Below are positions 1 to 11,929 of a stretch of 64,000 nt of DNA, one piece after another. The notes beneath the pieces were generated by a model, which was not told where the DNA came from, did not search any database, and worked only from the letters and a program-made list of their open reading frames with translations. Where the stretch lies: assembly GCF_001704415.2 (NCBI RefSeq), contig NC_030822.1:48973345-49037344 (forward strand). Reading direction: 5' to 3'. This stretch comes from Capra hircus. Taxonomy: Eukaryota; Chordata; Mammalia; Artiodactyla; Bovidae. A program made the translations under genes and the position numbers. Within the stretch, counting starts at the first letter, position 1, and each line of letters opens with the position of its first letter.

Positions 1-804
1 TGGAAAAGAACAAAGCAACGAACAACAGGAAGGGATTCCTGCTTTATAGAGGGCAGTTTGATGAGATCATAAATGAACGAGGGAGGGAAGGAATCATAGG
101 GACCTCTATATGAAAAGCCTTCCTGGCAAGTACAAAAGGCTGAGCAGGAGCATGATTCGTGTATTCAAGAAACAGTAAGCAGATCAGTGGCTTTGGTTCA
201 AAGAGCGAGGAGGAGGGTACAAGGAGACGAAACTCAGAGAAATGCCAAGGAAATACACCAGATAGGAACTTGAAGACTTTAGATTTTACTTTGCCCCTGA
301 TGGGAAAAACACAGTGTGTGTGTTGGGGGCGGGGGAGGGGGGTGGGTGTTGTGAGCTGCGGAGTGATCTAATCCATCCTACGTTGGTTGAAAAGTGAAGC
401 GGTCAGTGTTTCAGCCCGGGAGCCTTCAACATCTAGAGGTGAGGGGATAAGCCAGAGCAGAAGCAACTAATGAAGGGGGATCAAGACAAGAGTCTCCTGG
501 CAGGCAGGTGTCCTTAAGGAAGGTAGAAGGGGTCATCTGGCTCAAACACCAATGATGGACACACGGAGGACTGAGAACTGACTGAATCTACGTGCCGAGG
601 GCACTGCCAACCGTGACAAGGGCAGTTTGGGCAGAAGGTGGACCAAAACCATGGCTGGACTCAATTTACAAGAGGAGGAAACAAAGCAGAAACAGCCAGA
701 GCAAATGACTCTTCCAGAAGTTTTATTCTTGAAGGATCTGTTTCTAATGCTTTAGGCTTTACAAGAGAGAAAGAGCTGCAATGATCTCTCAAGATGCTAA
801 GCTG
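1..804. other. Unassigned purine-rich tract
   Basis: No gene is recognised. A G-rich run lies near 325-350. From about 150 to 640 the text loosely resembles an old interspersed mammalian repeat that I cannot name, but divergence is high. The only frame of any length (about 70 codons at 159-371) has no protein-like features. Confidence 0.35.
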
Positions 805-1004
805 GGGACTTCCCTGGAGGTCCAGTGGTTAAGACTTCGCCTTCCAATGCAGGGGGTGGGGGTGCAATCCCTGGTGGGGCCTAAGATCCCACATGCCTTG
901 AGGCCAAAAAAAAAAAAAAACAAAAATAAAGCAGAAGCAATACTGTAACAAATTTAATAGACTTTAAAAATGGTCTACATGAAAAAAAATCTTAAAAAAA
1001 AAAA
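805..1004 (+). repeat. CHR-type tRNA-derived SINE with long A-rich tail
   Basis: The tRNA-like head (GACTTCCCTGG-type start, TCCAGTGGTTAAGAC, then a degenerate B box) is followed by a poly-A tract and a tail motif ACTGTAACAAATT. The same tail recurs in the copy at 26.6 kb, so the two belong to one subfamily. TSDs AAGATGCTAAGCTG (791-804) and AAGATGCTAGGCTG (1005-1018) fix both ends. Confidence 0.88.
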
Positions 1005-1045
1005 AAGATGCTAGGCTGGACTGTTACAACCTCTGATCAGAGGCT

Positions 1046-1300
1046 CTCTTTTTTCTTTTCTTTCCGTTTTATTGAGATGTAATCAACATACAGCACTGTG
1101 TAAGTTTAAGTGTGCAGCAGAATGATTAGACTCACATACATCAGGAACTGATGACCATAATAGGTTTAGTGAACAGTCACCACTCCATACAGATGCAACA
1201 TTCAAGAAATAAAAAAATGTACATATATATATATTTCTCTGCTTGTGGTGAGAATTCATAGGATTGGCTTTCTTAACAATTTCAGACACTCCATGACTTA
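1046..1300 (-). repeat. Old L1 3'-end fragment
   Basis: The plus strand reads TTTTATTGAGATGTAATCAA followed by CATACAGCACTGTG and, further on, a CACAATAAGTTTAG-like stretch. This is the usual reverse complement of a mammalian-wide L1M 3' region. No coding sequence survives. Confidence 0.7.
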
Positions 1301-1639
1301 TATGATGGGAAAGGAGCTTGGCTCTAAGAGCTAATGATGTGTATATACTTCAGGTCTTTCCCTCTCAGAGACCCATTGAGGGGAAGAGGAAAGACAAGGA
1401 AAGAGAAGTGAAAAAGGAGGCAAGTGAATATGCAATATCTTAAAGAGTTTCAGGTCACTGAAAGGTTCCTAAATGGTTTCTTTTTCCATCACCAACATCA
1501 CTAAAGTAACTCAAATTTCCACATACTCCAGAAAGTTCCCCAAGTAAATTTAGGACACACATAGAACTGGACATTAGTGAATCTCTAACCCTCACCCAAC
1601 CTTTGAAGAGAAAAATGAAGCTCAGAGAGGGAAGTGGCT
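1301..1639. other. Unassigned spacer
   Basis: Nothing recognisable. Purine-rich single-copy-looking sequence between an L1 fragment and a MIR. Confidence 0.35.
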
Positions 1640-1830
1640 TTCTGGCTCTTCCGATTATTAGTTGCGTGGTACGGGGAAGTTTCTTTTAACCAAGCTCAAT
1701 GCATCAGTTAATCCATCTGTAAAATGGACAATTATAATACCCACCACCTTGGGTTGTAACAAAGATTAAGATAATCAATACATGTGTGAGTCTTAGAACA
1801 ATGGCACGCGGTAAATGCTCAAAAACCATG
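1640..1830 (+). repeat. MIR SINE fragment
   Basis: It contains a diverged MIR core with the diagnostic string ATCTGTAAAATGG, then an AATACCCACC...GGGTTGT segment and an ending resembling GGCACGCGGTAAATGCTCA. Confidence 0.75.
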
Positions 1831-2130
1831 ACTTTTAAGTGCAGTTAAGCAAGTCCATCAGAGGATTGGCGTCACATTGGAGGAGCAAGGTATGGCAGTA
1901 CCATCTTCTTTCTACTCCAAATTGATGCAAATCCTGACAAAGAACCTCATCTTCCTCTCCAAAAAAGACACACTCCATGGTTAGCTTCTCACCTCTAACT
2001 CTCTAACATCCCTTTATTCATTCTAATCACAAAGATACTTTATTCCAGGCTATTACTATTAACACAACAAATGCCATGACTGAGTGTCCCAGGAGCCCTT
2101 CATTATTTGCTTTTACATATATCTTACTTT

Positions 2131-2336
2131 GGGCCTCCCACGTGGCTTACATGGTAAAGAATATGGCTGCAATGCAGGAGACCCGGCTTTGATCCCTGGG
2201 TCTGGGAAGATCCCTGGGAGAAGGGAATGGCAACCCACTCCAGTATTCTTGCCAGGAGAATTCCATGGACATAGGAGCCTCACAGGCTACTGTCCATGGG
2301 ATTGCAAAGAGTCAGACACTACTGAGCAACTAACAC
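2131..2336 (+). repeat. Bov-tA SINE
   Basis: This is a full-length ruminant Bov-tA: tRNA-like head (GGGCCTCCCACGTGGCTTA), B-box-like TTTGATCCCTGGG, then the Bov-A body (GGCAACCCACTCCAGTATTC, GGAGCCTCACAGG, GAGTCAGACACTACTGAGC). An imperfect duplication, ACATATATCTTA versus ACATATACTTA, flanks it. Confidence 0.92.
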
Positions 2337-2344
2337 ATATACTT

Positions 2345-2490
2345 AATCCTCACACAAACCTGCATTACCCCCATTTTACAGTCGAGGAAGTCAGTGCTCA
2401 AGGGTTAAATAACTTGTCCAGGATCATACAGCTAAAGGCAGCAGAGTTGAGAAAACCCAAGGCCATCGGACTCCATATGCTCACTCCTTC
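2345..2490 (-). repeat. MIR SINE fragment
   Basis: The reverse-orientation MIR core is visible as CCCCCATTTTACAG, GTTAAATAACTTGTCCAGG, ATCATACAGCTAAAGGCAG. It lies immediately beside the Bov-tA insertion. Confidence 0.8.
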
Positions 2491-2749
2491 CACAAGCCGA
2501 CACAGCTCTCAACGCTGATATCACGTACTGACGTCCCAGGGAGCTGCTAGGAACCCAGGGCCTGGGGCTTTCTGATAGGTCATTTTAGAACAGGAAAAGG
2601 AGTTCTATCTGGCTTATATTTTACACATCCAATTAGATACGTGTACATCTACTTTCCTGGAGGTATTTAAAACTTGGGTGAGAAATCCACTTACAGTTGA
2701 ATTCATTCTCACCAAGCAAGTGCTGGCCTGGTGTCATGGGGGCTGGGCC

Positions 2750-2776
2750 ACTGGCGGGGGGGCGGGGGGGGGGGTG
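2750..2776 (+). repeat. Poly-G tract, possible G-quadruplex
   Basis: Runs of G interrupted by a single C and then T. More than four G-runs of three or longer lie within 30 bases, which satisfies a simple quadruplex rule. Confidence 0.6.
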
Positions 2777-4622
2777 TAGTGGGGAAGGGAACAGGAAATA
2801 ATTTGCTGGTGGTTGACCAAGCCCCCAGTGACTTCTCAGTTACAAAACTGCCACCAACAGTCACAGCAGTTCCTGGAGAACGAAAAGGTTGGGGTCGGCC
2901 TGAAGGCACCTGTAGTGACATCACGGGGCAGAGCAGTGGAAAATATACAATCTCCAAGGGCGCGTTTCCCCCTCTGTGAACACAGAGTGCTAGAAAGCTA
3001 ATTATAGCCACCACACCCCAACCCCCAAAGAGGGCAGTGGACACTCACAAGTGCCTCTGCTGTTTGTCATGTTTCTCCCTCTGCTGATTGGTAGCTCCAG
3101 CCACAGCTCATGCATGTGGCAGAGCCCTCAGGATCTAGATGGCCTAGTGGGGCGTTGGGCTGGGGAGAGGATTCCCATTCCCGAGAATCCTGAGCGGAGA
3201 TGTCAGCTCCTGCAAGGACATTTCTTCCACGGTGACAGGTCCTTTAGCTTCTGATGGGATGCTGTGGGTAGGATCACTTTCTTAGGAGTGGTAGAGGGAC
3301 CCAACACTCCCACTCTCAGTCCAGGCTGTAGCCATTCCCAGGCAGGCAATGAAGATTTTTGGAAAGTAGGTCTTGGAAGGGAAGGGAGGGAAGGGGAGAG
3401 AGAATCTTCCTGTCGCTGGGCTGTGCTCGCTTCTGCTGAGACTGCAGGGAATCTGCCAATACTGGAAGGTTATCCTGGGACCTGAGGGAGTAGAGGGCTC
3501 TGCCACACGGAGGGAGCCAGGCCCAGCCTGAGAGGTAGCCTTGAGGGAACCCCATGAGACTGGGCTGGACCTAAGAGTCGCCCTGATCCTGAGAGGCTGC
3601 TCAAGTCTTGCGTAGCTTGTTACACTGTGGCCTCAGCTGTGCTACGGGAAACTTGGGCTGAACCTATCTCTCTACTTGGGCAGGAGAGGAGGAGGAGGAG
3701 GCATGAGTCTGTAATCGACTTGACTTCCTCTGCAATCCACACAAATGAGGAGGTTGGCCAGCCATACCCTAAGTCTTTCACTGTGAGGAAAGGGGGTAGT
3801 TTTTCCTTTTATCCACACCCCCAGCCCCTTCCCCCTCAGCCATTCTGGGACACAGCCTGCAGCCTGTTCTGATACCCAAAGATCTGGATATCCGGACTTC
3901 ACAGACAAGAATTTTATCCTATCGGGCCATATTCCAGTTGTGTTATCTGCCCAGTGAAGAGATTATGTGTCTAGAACCCAGACTTCTCTATGGAGCAGCC
4001 AAGACTGGAAGGGAAGAGTCCCTAGGCCTCAGAAAATGAAAGGGCCTCGTAATGGCCCAAGACTCAGGGTGGACAGGGAACCCTTACTGTGGTTCAGCAC
4101 CAACCCTCCTCAGTCTCCAGGATCCCATTCCTCTATGGGCTCTCACCAGCTCCAGCTTGGCTGCCACCCCCACACAGCTTTTCTTCCCCAACAGGGGAAC
4201 ACTGTAACATGACCATAAAATTCCACCTCCAAATCCCCTCTCTGAGGTCCCCAGTGCTCCTAAACTCCATGCAGAAGGTGAGAAAGTAGCAAAGAGAGGG
4301 AAGAAAAGCATCTGAATCCTGGCCATTCTTAGAATGTTTTCAAAGGAGCAGGAAATATAATTATGAGTAAAATTCACGGGGTTGAACTCCAGGACCCCAA
4401 GTCTTTGAGGGAGAGGTGCTGACTCTGTGGCAAACAGTCCCCAAACTAGGGAGGCCATGGCAGAGACTGAAGGCCTCTCTCTCTCTCTGTGGTTTGCAGA
4501 ACCTGGCAATGGTTGGGAAGCCATATGTTGTATTCTGAGATTCAAGCATAAACTTCTGCTGGATGTTTGGATTTGGGTTTTTTAATTATTCCCTGTTTCA
4601 AAAAAGAGAGAGGAGAAAAGGA

Positions 4623-4681
4623 GTGTGTGTGTGCGCGCGCGTGCACGCATGTGTGCATGTGTGTGTGCGTGTGTGTGCACG
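4623..4681 (+). repeat. (TG)n/(CG)n alternating purine-pyrimidine repeat
   Basis: About 59 bases of nearly pure alternating purine-pyrimidine, mixing TG, CG and CA steps (including a CGCGCGCG block). Confidence 0.85.
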
Positions 4682-5034
4682 CTTTGAAGGAGGAGAGGGG
4701 AGCAGGAGGAGGAGAGGAGCAGTTATCACGGACTTTCTGATCAGCGTTTCTCCCACGAGATGTGCTGTCTCTCCTCTGGCAAAAGATGGAGTCAATGGCC
4801 CTCAACAACAGCTCAGCCAAAACCCCACCAGTCACAGGTGCCCACTGATCCAGAAGCTTCCTGGATGGTCGCTGCCAAAGCACAAAAAACCAGTGTGTAC
4901 CCAGTCTCCTTCCTCATGGACAATGACAGCAGAGTGAAGACTCTCCTGCAAGAGGCAGCCATCTTCCCCAACGGCAGTGAGTCCAAGTCAAGGAGTTATA
5001 CAGCCCCCCTCCCCACAACTGCCAATCAATAAGA

Positions 5035-5268
5035 AATAACACTTCCTGAGTGTTATTTATATACCAAGCAACATGTAAGCCTTTGACATTTATCTCACTT
5101 AACCTCCAGAACAACTCTATGGTGTGGCTACTATTATTATGCCCATTTTACAGATGAGCAAAGGAGAGGTAAGTCATTTGTTCACAGTTATGCAAACAAT
5201 AAGAGGGACCCAGAGTCAGGCTCAGGTGTGCCTGGCACTTCTGCTCTTAACCACTAAGCCACCCTGCC
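5035..5268 (-). repeat. MIR SINE, nearly full length
   Basis: Reverse-orientation MIR: AACAACTCTATGGTGTGGC, TATGCCCATTTTACAGATGA, then GGCACTTCTGCTCTTAACCA near the tRNA-like end. Confidence 0.85.
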
Positions 5269-6204
5269 TCCCTGTCATCAGCTGGCATGGCTTCGCTGTG
5301 AGCAAGGCTAGAAGGAGGAAACACACTGGTGAAGAGTTTGAGCTTAAAATCTGCCAGCATTAGTATCTCCAGTTTTCTGCTGAATACATTTGTCCCAAGT
5401 CCCACCATGAAGCAGCAGCAGAGCCAGATTCAGAGTCAGGACCGAGTGTGATCCTGTGCTTTCTCCTTTTCATCATGCTGTCTTTGGACCAAACTCCTAG
5501 AGGAAGGGATCTGCCTCTCAACTGCTTCAAGTGTTAAAGTGAAAGTAGAAGAGGAAATTCGGAAATTTCTCTTAAATATCCCTTATGTATGTTTAGCTGC
5601 GACCTGGAGAAAGACTTGAACCTGAGTGCCAGTCGGTAGTCATTTTAGGGAGGTGGATTTGTGAAGAACTTCCTAATCATGGAATTTGTCCAGAGACAGA
5701 ATGGATAATCTTGAGGGTGGAGAGCTCCCCGACCATGGTGGGGTGGGTGTTCCCAGCACAGTCCTGATGAACATTCGGTGGTATTCCCTTGACAGAGGGA
5801 ACTTGCAGGAATCGCTCTTGCTTTGGCTGTCCAGTATCTGAGCACCATTCTCATTAGGGGGCATCTTAATAAGGGTGAGAGGGGAGCCCCCTAAGTAAGC
5901 GATGGGGCAGGTGTTCTCTTCTGACTTTCTGTCAGATGATATCCAGACAAATGGCCTGGACTTAGCCAAATCAACTCCTCCAGTTAAGGACCTGGAGCCT
6001 TAAAGGAGTGACCCCAAGTACAGAGATGACGGCAGCAGGGTCCTTGGTTCCTGTTTTCAGAACCTGGTCATCCAGGTTCCAGGCCAGTGCCGTGAGCTAC
6101 ACAGAATCTGTTTTGTTACCAGCCAGACATGGTAGATCAGGTCACCGAGCTCGCCATACATCTGGGTTACCAGTGCACTCAGTCAAAATACACTTTCATC
6201 CCCA
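5269..6204. other. Unassigned spacer
   Basis: No gene, RNA or repeat is recognised. Only short overlapping frames are present on both strands. Confidence 0.35.
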
Positions 6205-6320
6205 GGTCCACCAAGACCTAGTGCATCAGAGTCTTCAGGGGAACCCTCTGAACATCACTATTTTTTTTCAAAACTCCCCAGGTGATTGTGACATGTAGCC
6301 AGATTTGTCAGCGACTAGAA
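6205..6320 (+). repeat. MER5A-like hAT-Charlie fragment
   Basis: Contains GACCTAGTGCATCAGAGTC and the diagnostic CTCCCCAGGTGATTGTGACA, both at the order and spacing of the MER5A 3' half. Highly diverged. Confidence 0.6.
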
Positions 6321-7982
6321 TAGTAAACTCTTAAGTCCCCAAAATAAAATACTCTGATTCTCTGAACATTTTTTACCAAGAATTTGGGCAGGGCTCTCAG
6401 AAAAATGCAGGATGTCTGTATTTACGTTTGCTAACAAGAAGCTTAGCTCCCTGGACAAGTAACATACACTCTCCAGATGCTAAGGCTATGATTTTCCTTC
6501 TACTGTCACAGAATATTTCTCCCCAAGGGCTTTCGCATCTACAGATCTTGACCTTTGCTGGTACTGCTCCATGCCTTCAAGAGCTGCTATAACGTCAGCC
6601 AACCAGAAGGCCTTTGACTTCCCACAACAAGGCCTCCCTTCACTGTTGCTGTGCTGAGGAATTTACCACGTACCTTCCGTGCACCCGAGGGAAAGCATCA
6701 TCTCCACCCTGAGCCCCGACTTCCCTGCCTGAAATGGGGAACACTGACCAAGCTCCTTTGTCCAGTCTCACAGCACAAGAAGGCCGAGCTGCTGGGGCAT
6801 CATGATCTCCCAGTTCTGGTTAAGAAGGCTCAGAAAGTCACCATTTATAGAGAAAAAGGATGACTTTCTAATGAACTTTCTGGGGCTCAGCTCAAAAGCG
6901 TACACTCCTGTATGTTTCCGGCTCACCCCTCCTGAATGGAGCAAAATCCCCAATTCTTCTGGAAACAACTGTTTTTAAGAAGCTGTACTTGAAGCTTTGC
7001 ACAGTTCTGGGGTTTGTGTGTGCACATGTATGTAAATGCACATGTATGTCTGCACCTGTCTTCAACATCACGAGTGGGAAGGGACCTGCAGTCCCCACTG
7101 ACTCCTTGCCTCCCAGCATTTGAACTCTTCCAGGTAGGACACTCTGTGGGGCAGAGAATTCCAGAGCACCACCTTGGTAGCCCTCCTGGTTCTCAACAAG
7201 GCTGGAGAATCAATATATGAGAACCTACTGGATCCTGGCCATGCCAACCCATCGCTGGGGGATGGGGGGCAGAATGGAAGGAGACATGAGCACCTCTGGG
7301 TCCATTTGGGCTGCTGAGAAAGCCTGTCTCACGTGAAGCCATGCCCCACTCTCTGGAGGAAGTTTCCAAGTCCATCCTGGGCATGGATCCACTGAGGGAG
7401 CTCCTTAGGAGAACTGACTGACCTCACCCTAGAGTGGTCACTGCCCGCAAGAGGACCTTGAGGACAGTGCGGCCATCTGGTTTCTGTACAGTCTGCATCC
7501 GTACAGTGCACAGAAATTTATCTTCCAGTGCCTTCAAAATGTACACAGCTGAATTCTGCTGCTGACTTTGGCACTTGCTCCTGGTATCTGAGAAGACAGA
7601 TTCAATTAAAAAGGAAGTAACAGATGCTGCAAATCACTCCCTCATTTTGAGGGAAGGTTTTTTTTTTTTTTTTTTGGAGTGGCCTGAATTACTTGATGAT
7701 GAACAGCCATGCAGCACACACACAAAAAAGCTGGCATGACAACTTGTAACTTGGCTCCCAACCAAGGGGAAGCTGTGGGTTCTTCCTCCGAGGTGGTCTC
7801 TATGCCCTGGCACATTCCTTTGTCTGCTGTGGGTATTGTTATGGAGAGGACTGGAGGGGGAGGATGGGCAAAATGAATCCTGGGGTGATTTTTAGCCTTG
7901 AGATTCTTTGCTTTGACTCTGTCCTTACAGTATCCCAGAGAGGGAGGGTGTGTGGACCCTGGGGACGAGATCAGTATTCCCC
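6321..7982. other. Unassigned spacer with poly-T run
   Basis: No gene or clear repeat is recognised in 1.6 kb. A T run of about 19 sits at 7657-7675. A short GTGTGTGCACATGTATG-like stretch lies at 7014-7055. Confidence 0.35.
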
Positions 7983-8106
7983 ATTTTATTTATTTTATGG
8001 CAGACCTTGCAGCATCCGGGGGCCTAGTTTCCTGAGCAGGAATCAAACCTCTACCCCCTGCGTTGAAAGCACAGAGTCTTAACCACTGGACCGCCAGGGA
8101 AGTCCC
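7983..8106 (-). repeat. CHR-type tRNA-derived SINE
   Basis: Reverse complement of the tRNA-like SINE head: AGTCTTAACCACTGGACCGC, CAGGGAAGTCCC at the 5' end of the element, with an A/T-rich tail at the left. Confidence 0.88.
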
Positions 8107-8149
8107 ACCATTCCCACTCTAAAGGCTCAGGACAAGAAATTGAAAAAAC

Positions 8150-8320
8150 GGAAGTCATTCAGTCATGTCCGACTCTCTGCAACCCCATGGACTGTAGCCT
8201 ACAGGGCTCCTCTATCTGGATCGCCATTTCCTTCTCCAGGGGATCTTCTCGACCCAGGGATCAAACCCAGGTCTCCCACATTGCATGCAGACACTTTACC
8301 ATCTGAGCCACCAGGGCAAG
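8150..8320 (-). repeat. Bov-tA SINE with internal deletion
   Basis: Reverse complement of Bov-tA: CATGTCCGACTCTCTGCAAC, CCATTTCCTTCTCCAGG, TTTACCATCTGAGCCACCAG. Roughly 30 bases of the central Bov-A body (the GAATTCTCCAGGCAAGAATAC region) are missing after GGCTCCTCTAT. Confidence 0.88.
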
Positions 8321-10444
8321 CAGGGGGTCTGCCTAAACACAGGACATCAGTTCTGTTAGAAACCTCGGCCTTTTTTCCACATCTGTGCCCAGTGTGCAGA
8401 GTGAGATGGCAAAAAGGCAAGGCCAGGCTGACATCTCCAGGGAATGTGTTCAAACGTGTCCTGGGTGGATGCTTTCCTAGGAGGTGGCCTCACAATGCAC
8501 TGGAGGGTTGCCAGCGCCCAACCTTCCTTGCCCACCTCTCAGCCCTGCTTTCCCCCTTACCCATCCTGGTTTGATCTTAGCTCCTCCCTGCCTGTGTCCT
8601 GTGAGCCTGCCTAGGACTCGTGGGCAACAACCTTGTCACTGATGACCCGGGAGGGGGACCCACCTCCCTGGAGAGAGAGGCTAGGAAAAAGGAAGGAAGG
8701 AGATGGATTTGAATGGGATCCAATTGCTTTCCTCTCTTTCCCCTAAGCACTAAAGCACTAAAAACATGAAGAATTCCAGGGCTGGGATTGAGGATGGCAT
8801 CCTCCCTGCTAAAATGTATGTGCTGCAGAGATTCCTGGAATCTGAACTGCAAGCTGAGAAGCTTCCTTGCCAGAGATTTTATCGAGGGAGGACAGGGGCT
8901 TCCTTGGGAACCCTGGCTGGAGGGATCCTGCCTGCACACAGAGGCCCGGAGTCAGGATTGCTCAGAGTTTGCTCTCTATGAATCTTGCTTCCAAAAGCCC
9001 TCAATCAACGGTCACCTCCCCTTGCCTTCACCTCCTTCCTGACCCTATGGCTTCACTGGGCTCTTCATTTTCAGAAGCAGTTGTCAAGATAATTTTTTCC
9101 CCCTATAGACTACCAACGAAAGGCAAGCCTTACAGCTGAAGACTGTCCCCCAAAACCCAGAAGGTGTGCTTAGCTGTTTCCACTACCTCTCCACCACCTC
9201 CCCCGACTCCCCCCTCCCCAGAGCCTCCTCCTGGGCTTCCCTTGTCTGTGGAAAGACAGCGCATGAGCTCCAGGGGAGTGGTGTGCAGCACAAGCTCTGT
9301 GTTTCCAGAGCCCACCAGTTCCGCCTCCCAACTTCCCCAGGATGCACTTCCTGGGGCCACCTCCACCCTCATCACTTCCGCTTTAGCACCTTTACTGTCC
9401 CAGCTGTGGCCTGGCCAAGGTCAGCTACCATTATTGCGGCTCAAGATCACACAGTTCTGGAGGCAAAGGTTGGGGACCCTACAACCAGCCGGACAAGGAT
9501 TTTAAGCGTCAGGTATGGGGCTACATGTCTGAGCCTTCTCCTCGAAAAATGGGAGGAGGCTGGAGCTGCCCAGCAGAGGGGTGGGGACACAGGGGGAGAA
9601 AACACATGGGAAGGACAGCACCAGACCTGGCAGGGCATCAGCCTACAAACAGCGGCCCCCCATCTCCCCAGCGCACAGCACAACCCCGACCTGTTCCTCC
9701 TCCTGTTCCCAGGTGTCTTCCCTAAACTGCATTTATATCTTCTGCCTTTACTTCTGTTGGTCTCACCTTTACTTCTGTTGGTCTCACCTTGTGGGGACCT
9801 GGAAGGCTAGACTGTGTCATTTATTTCCCATCATCTGACACCTACGAGTGAGAATTCTCTCTCAATCCCAGACAAGTGAATGAATGAATGAACACAAAAA
9901 ATGGTGTGAAGCTCCAGCTTTCTGAGACCTTGTGATAATCTCTTCCAAGTCTCTGGGAGAAAAAGCTGGGTGGGGACTCAAATTCCCCATCTGCAAAAGC
10001 CGTGGACTAGAGAATTCCACTCAGGATGCCAGCAGTTCGTGGTGACTGCTGAGCACGGGCACACACCTGGACACGTTAACTATCAGCCGCTGAAGTTATT
10101 TTCACCACCCTTAACAAGGACTCGAAGCAGCGGGACACACGATGACTCTCTAATCCTTCCCACATCCACACCTGCTGGCCTTCTCATTCTGAGTTACTGA
10201 AGTTGAAGCTCATGCATCAGGCAGCACACCTGGCCAGCTCTACTGGGACTGACCTGTAAGTGATGAATCCCTGCTCTTCCCTGAAACCTCCACTCCTGAA
10301 ATCCCATCATTCCCAAATTCTTGTGGGATAGATATCAGTGTTGCCCTCTGACTGAAGCTTCTCTTCAAGCAGCCTACATTTTACAAAGTAAACACAAAGG
10401 TCTGGTAGACAAAAAAGTAGACCCCTCTGCCCCCCCAAAAAACA
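8321..10444. other. Unassigned GC- and pyrimidine-rich tract
   Basis: No repeat family is recognised over 2.1 kb. The longest frame outside BovB is here (9166-9810 plus, 214 codons). It is low complexity (Pro, Ser, Leu) and ends in a tandem duplication, so I do not call a gene. A consensus-like splice donor (CAG followed by GTATGG) lies at 9512/9513 within that frame. Confidence 0.35.
9745..9786 (+). repeat. Perfect 21-bp tandem duplication
   Basis: Two identical 21-base units (9745-9765 and 9766-9786) containing CTTCTGTTGGTCTCA, followed by four bases of a third. Confidence 0.95.
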
Positions 10445-11091
10445 ACAACAACTGGCTTAAAATTCAACATTCAAGAAACTAAGATCATGGCACCCAGTCC
10501 CATCACTCCATGGCAAATAGATGGGGAAAAAGTGGAAACAGTGACAGACTTTATTTTGGGGGGGCTCAAAAAATCACTGTGGATGGTGACTGCAGCCATG
10601 AAATTAAAAGACACTTGCTCCTTGGAAGGAAAATTATAACAAACCTAGACTGCGTATTAAAAAGCAAAGATATCACTTTGCCGTCAAAGGTCTGTATAGT
10701 CAAAGCTACATTTTTCCCAGCAGTCACGCATGGATGTGAAAACTGTGGTGCTGGAGAAGACTCTGGAGAGTCCCTTGTACTGCAAGATCAAATCAATCAA
10801 TCCTAAAGGATATCAACCCTGAATATTCACTGGAAGGACTGATGCTAATCTTCCAATACTTTGGCCACCTGATACGAAGACTCAACTCATTAGAAAAGAC
10901 CCAATGCTGGGAAAGATTGTGGGCAGGAGGAGAAGGGGGCACAAAGGATGACATGGTTGGATGGCATCACTAATTCAACGGACATGAGTTTGAGCAAACT
11001 CCGGGAGAGGGTGAAGGACAGGGAAGCCTGGCGTGCTGCACTCCATGCAGTCACAAAGAGCTGGACATGACTGAGGGACTGAACAACAACA
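10445..11091 (+). mobile_element. BovB LINE 3' fragment
   Basis: This 5'-truncated RTE-class retrotransposon matches the last 650 bases of the 38.2-40.5 kb copy. It contains the post-RT C-terminal part of the ORF (a fragment is open at 10510-10806) and ends at GACTGAACAACAACA. It is clearly more diverged than the other two BovB copies, with several indels, so it is an older insertion. Confidence 0.92.
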
Positions 11092-11224
11092 AGACATAAA
11101 GGTACAGACAGGGAAAGAAGGTGAAAAGTTTCAAGGATGAGTTTCTCCTGTTTAAGTAGGCTGGGTCTGGGGTTGTCATGAGAAGGCTCCCCACATTCAG
11201 GAGAGGGGATGGGGAATGACCGAG

Positions 11225-11440
11225 TGCTAAACATGTGTACCCCAGGCACCATGCTGGATGCATTACATTTTCCCATTACGCTCTCTTAACAACTACAACA
11301 GAAGGATCATTATACATGCTCTGCCCATGAGAAAACCTGAAGTCCAGATGGAGATTTATCCCATGTTACATGTCTCCTAGAACATGGAGACCAAACTCAG
11401 AACATCCAACATCGAGACGTTCTGATTTCAAAACCCACTG
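11225..11440 (-). repeat. Probable MIR fragment
   Basis: The order of a reversed MIR is kept (TGCATTACATTTTCCCATTA, ATGAGAAAACCTGAAG, a GACCAAACTCAGAAC-like end), but identity is low. Confidence 0.45.
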
Positions 11441-11929
11441 GGCCTTTTGAGACATAAAGTGAATGGTACTATCTATTTGGCAATAGATTTTGTTGGATGC
11501 ATGAACACACAGGTTATTCCAAATCAAACTCAAGTTTAAATGACTTGAGGGAAATTTTCTGGAGAACAGTCATGTCTCTCACATCTGAGGCCCTCCTCCC
11601 TCCCGCCCGCTCTTCCATAGGATGTTGAGGATAATGAGAACCTTCAAGATCCTGGCTCTCTGTCCCCTTCCTTAACAGAGAGAACATGGAGTCTCCAAAG
11701 AGAGACTTGTTAAACAGTCGGAACTAGAAACCAGGTGTGCAGATTCCTGGCCCAGTGCCTCTCTACTAGTATTATAATAATGTCAGGAGAAGAGATGGCC
11801 AAAGAGGGGATTCATCACAGGATCCATGAATCATGAGGATTATTATAAAGGAGCCTCGCTGCTCATTCCTACCGAGGGAGGCAAAGGAGTCTAGCAGACG
11901 CCAACTGTAACCTGATATTTAGGATACTT
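11441..11929. other. Unassigned spacer
   Basis: Nothing recognisable. Confidence 0.35.

Larger units (their letters stand above)
2491..5034. other. Unassigned tract with G-run and TG/CG repeat
   Basis: No repeat family or gene is recognised over 2.5 kb. It contains a near-uninterrupted G tract (about 2750-2776) and an alternating purine-pyrimidine repeat (4623-4681). Frames up to 153 codons exist on both strands (for example 4084-4545 minus), but they overlap one another and have no splice-site or domain support. Confidence 0.35.

Noticed and set aside
2131..2180. tRNA-like heads with B-box GGTTCGATCC motifs here and at many other sites as tRNA genes
   Set aside because: Each is followed by Bov-A or CHR SINE bodies and A-rich tails, and lacks a complete cloverleaf and anticodon arm. 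They are SINE promoters, not tRNA genes.
4084..4545. 153-codon open frame, minus strand
   Set aside because: Overlapped by several plus- and minus-strand frames, with no domain and a compositionally ordinary sequence. It looks like a chance frame.
9166..9810. 214-codon open frame, plus strand, the longest outside the retrotransposons
   Set aside because: Low-complexity Pro/Ser/Leu composition, no recognisable domain, it runs across a 21-bp tandem duplication and a pyrimidine-rich tract, and shadow frames of similar openness exist in other phases. GC-rich DNA gives such frames by chance.
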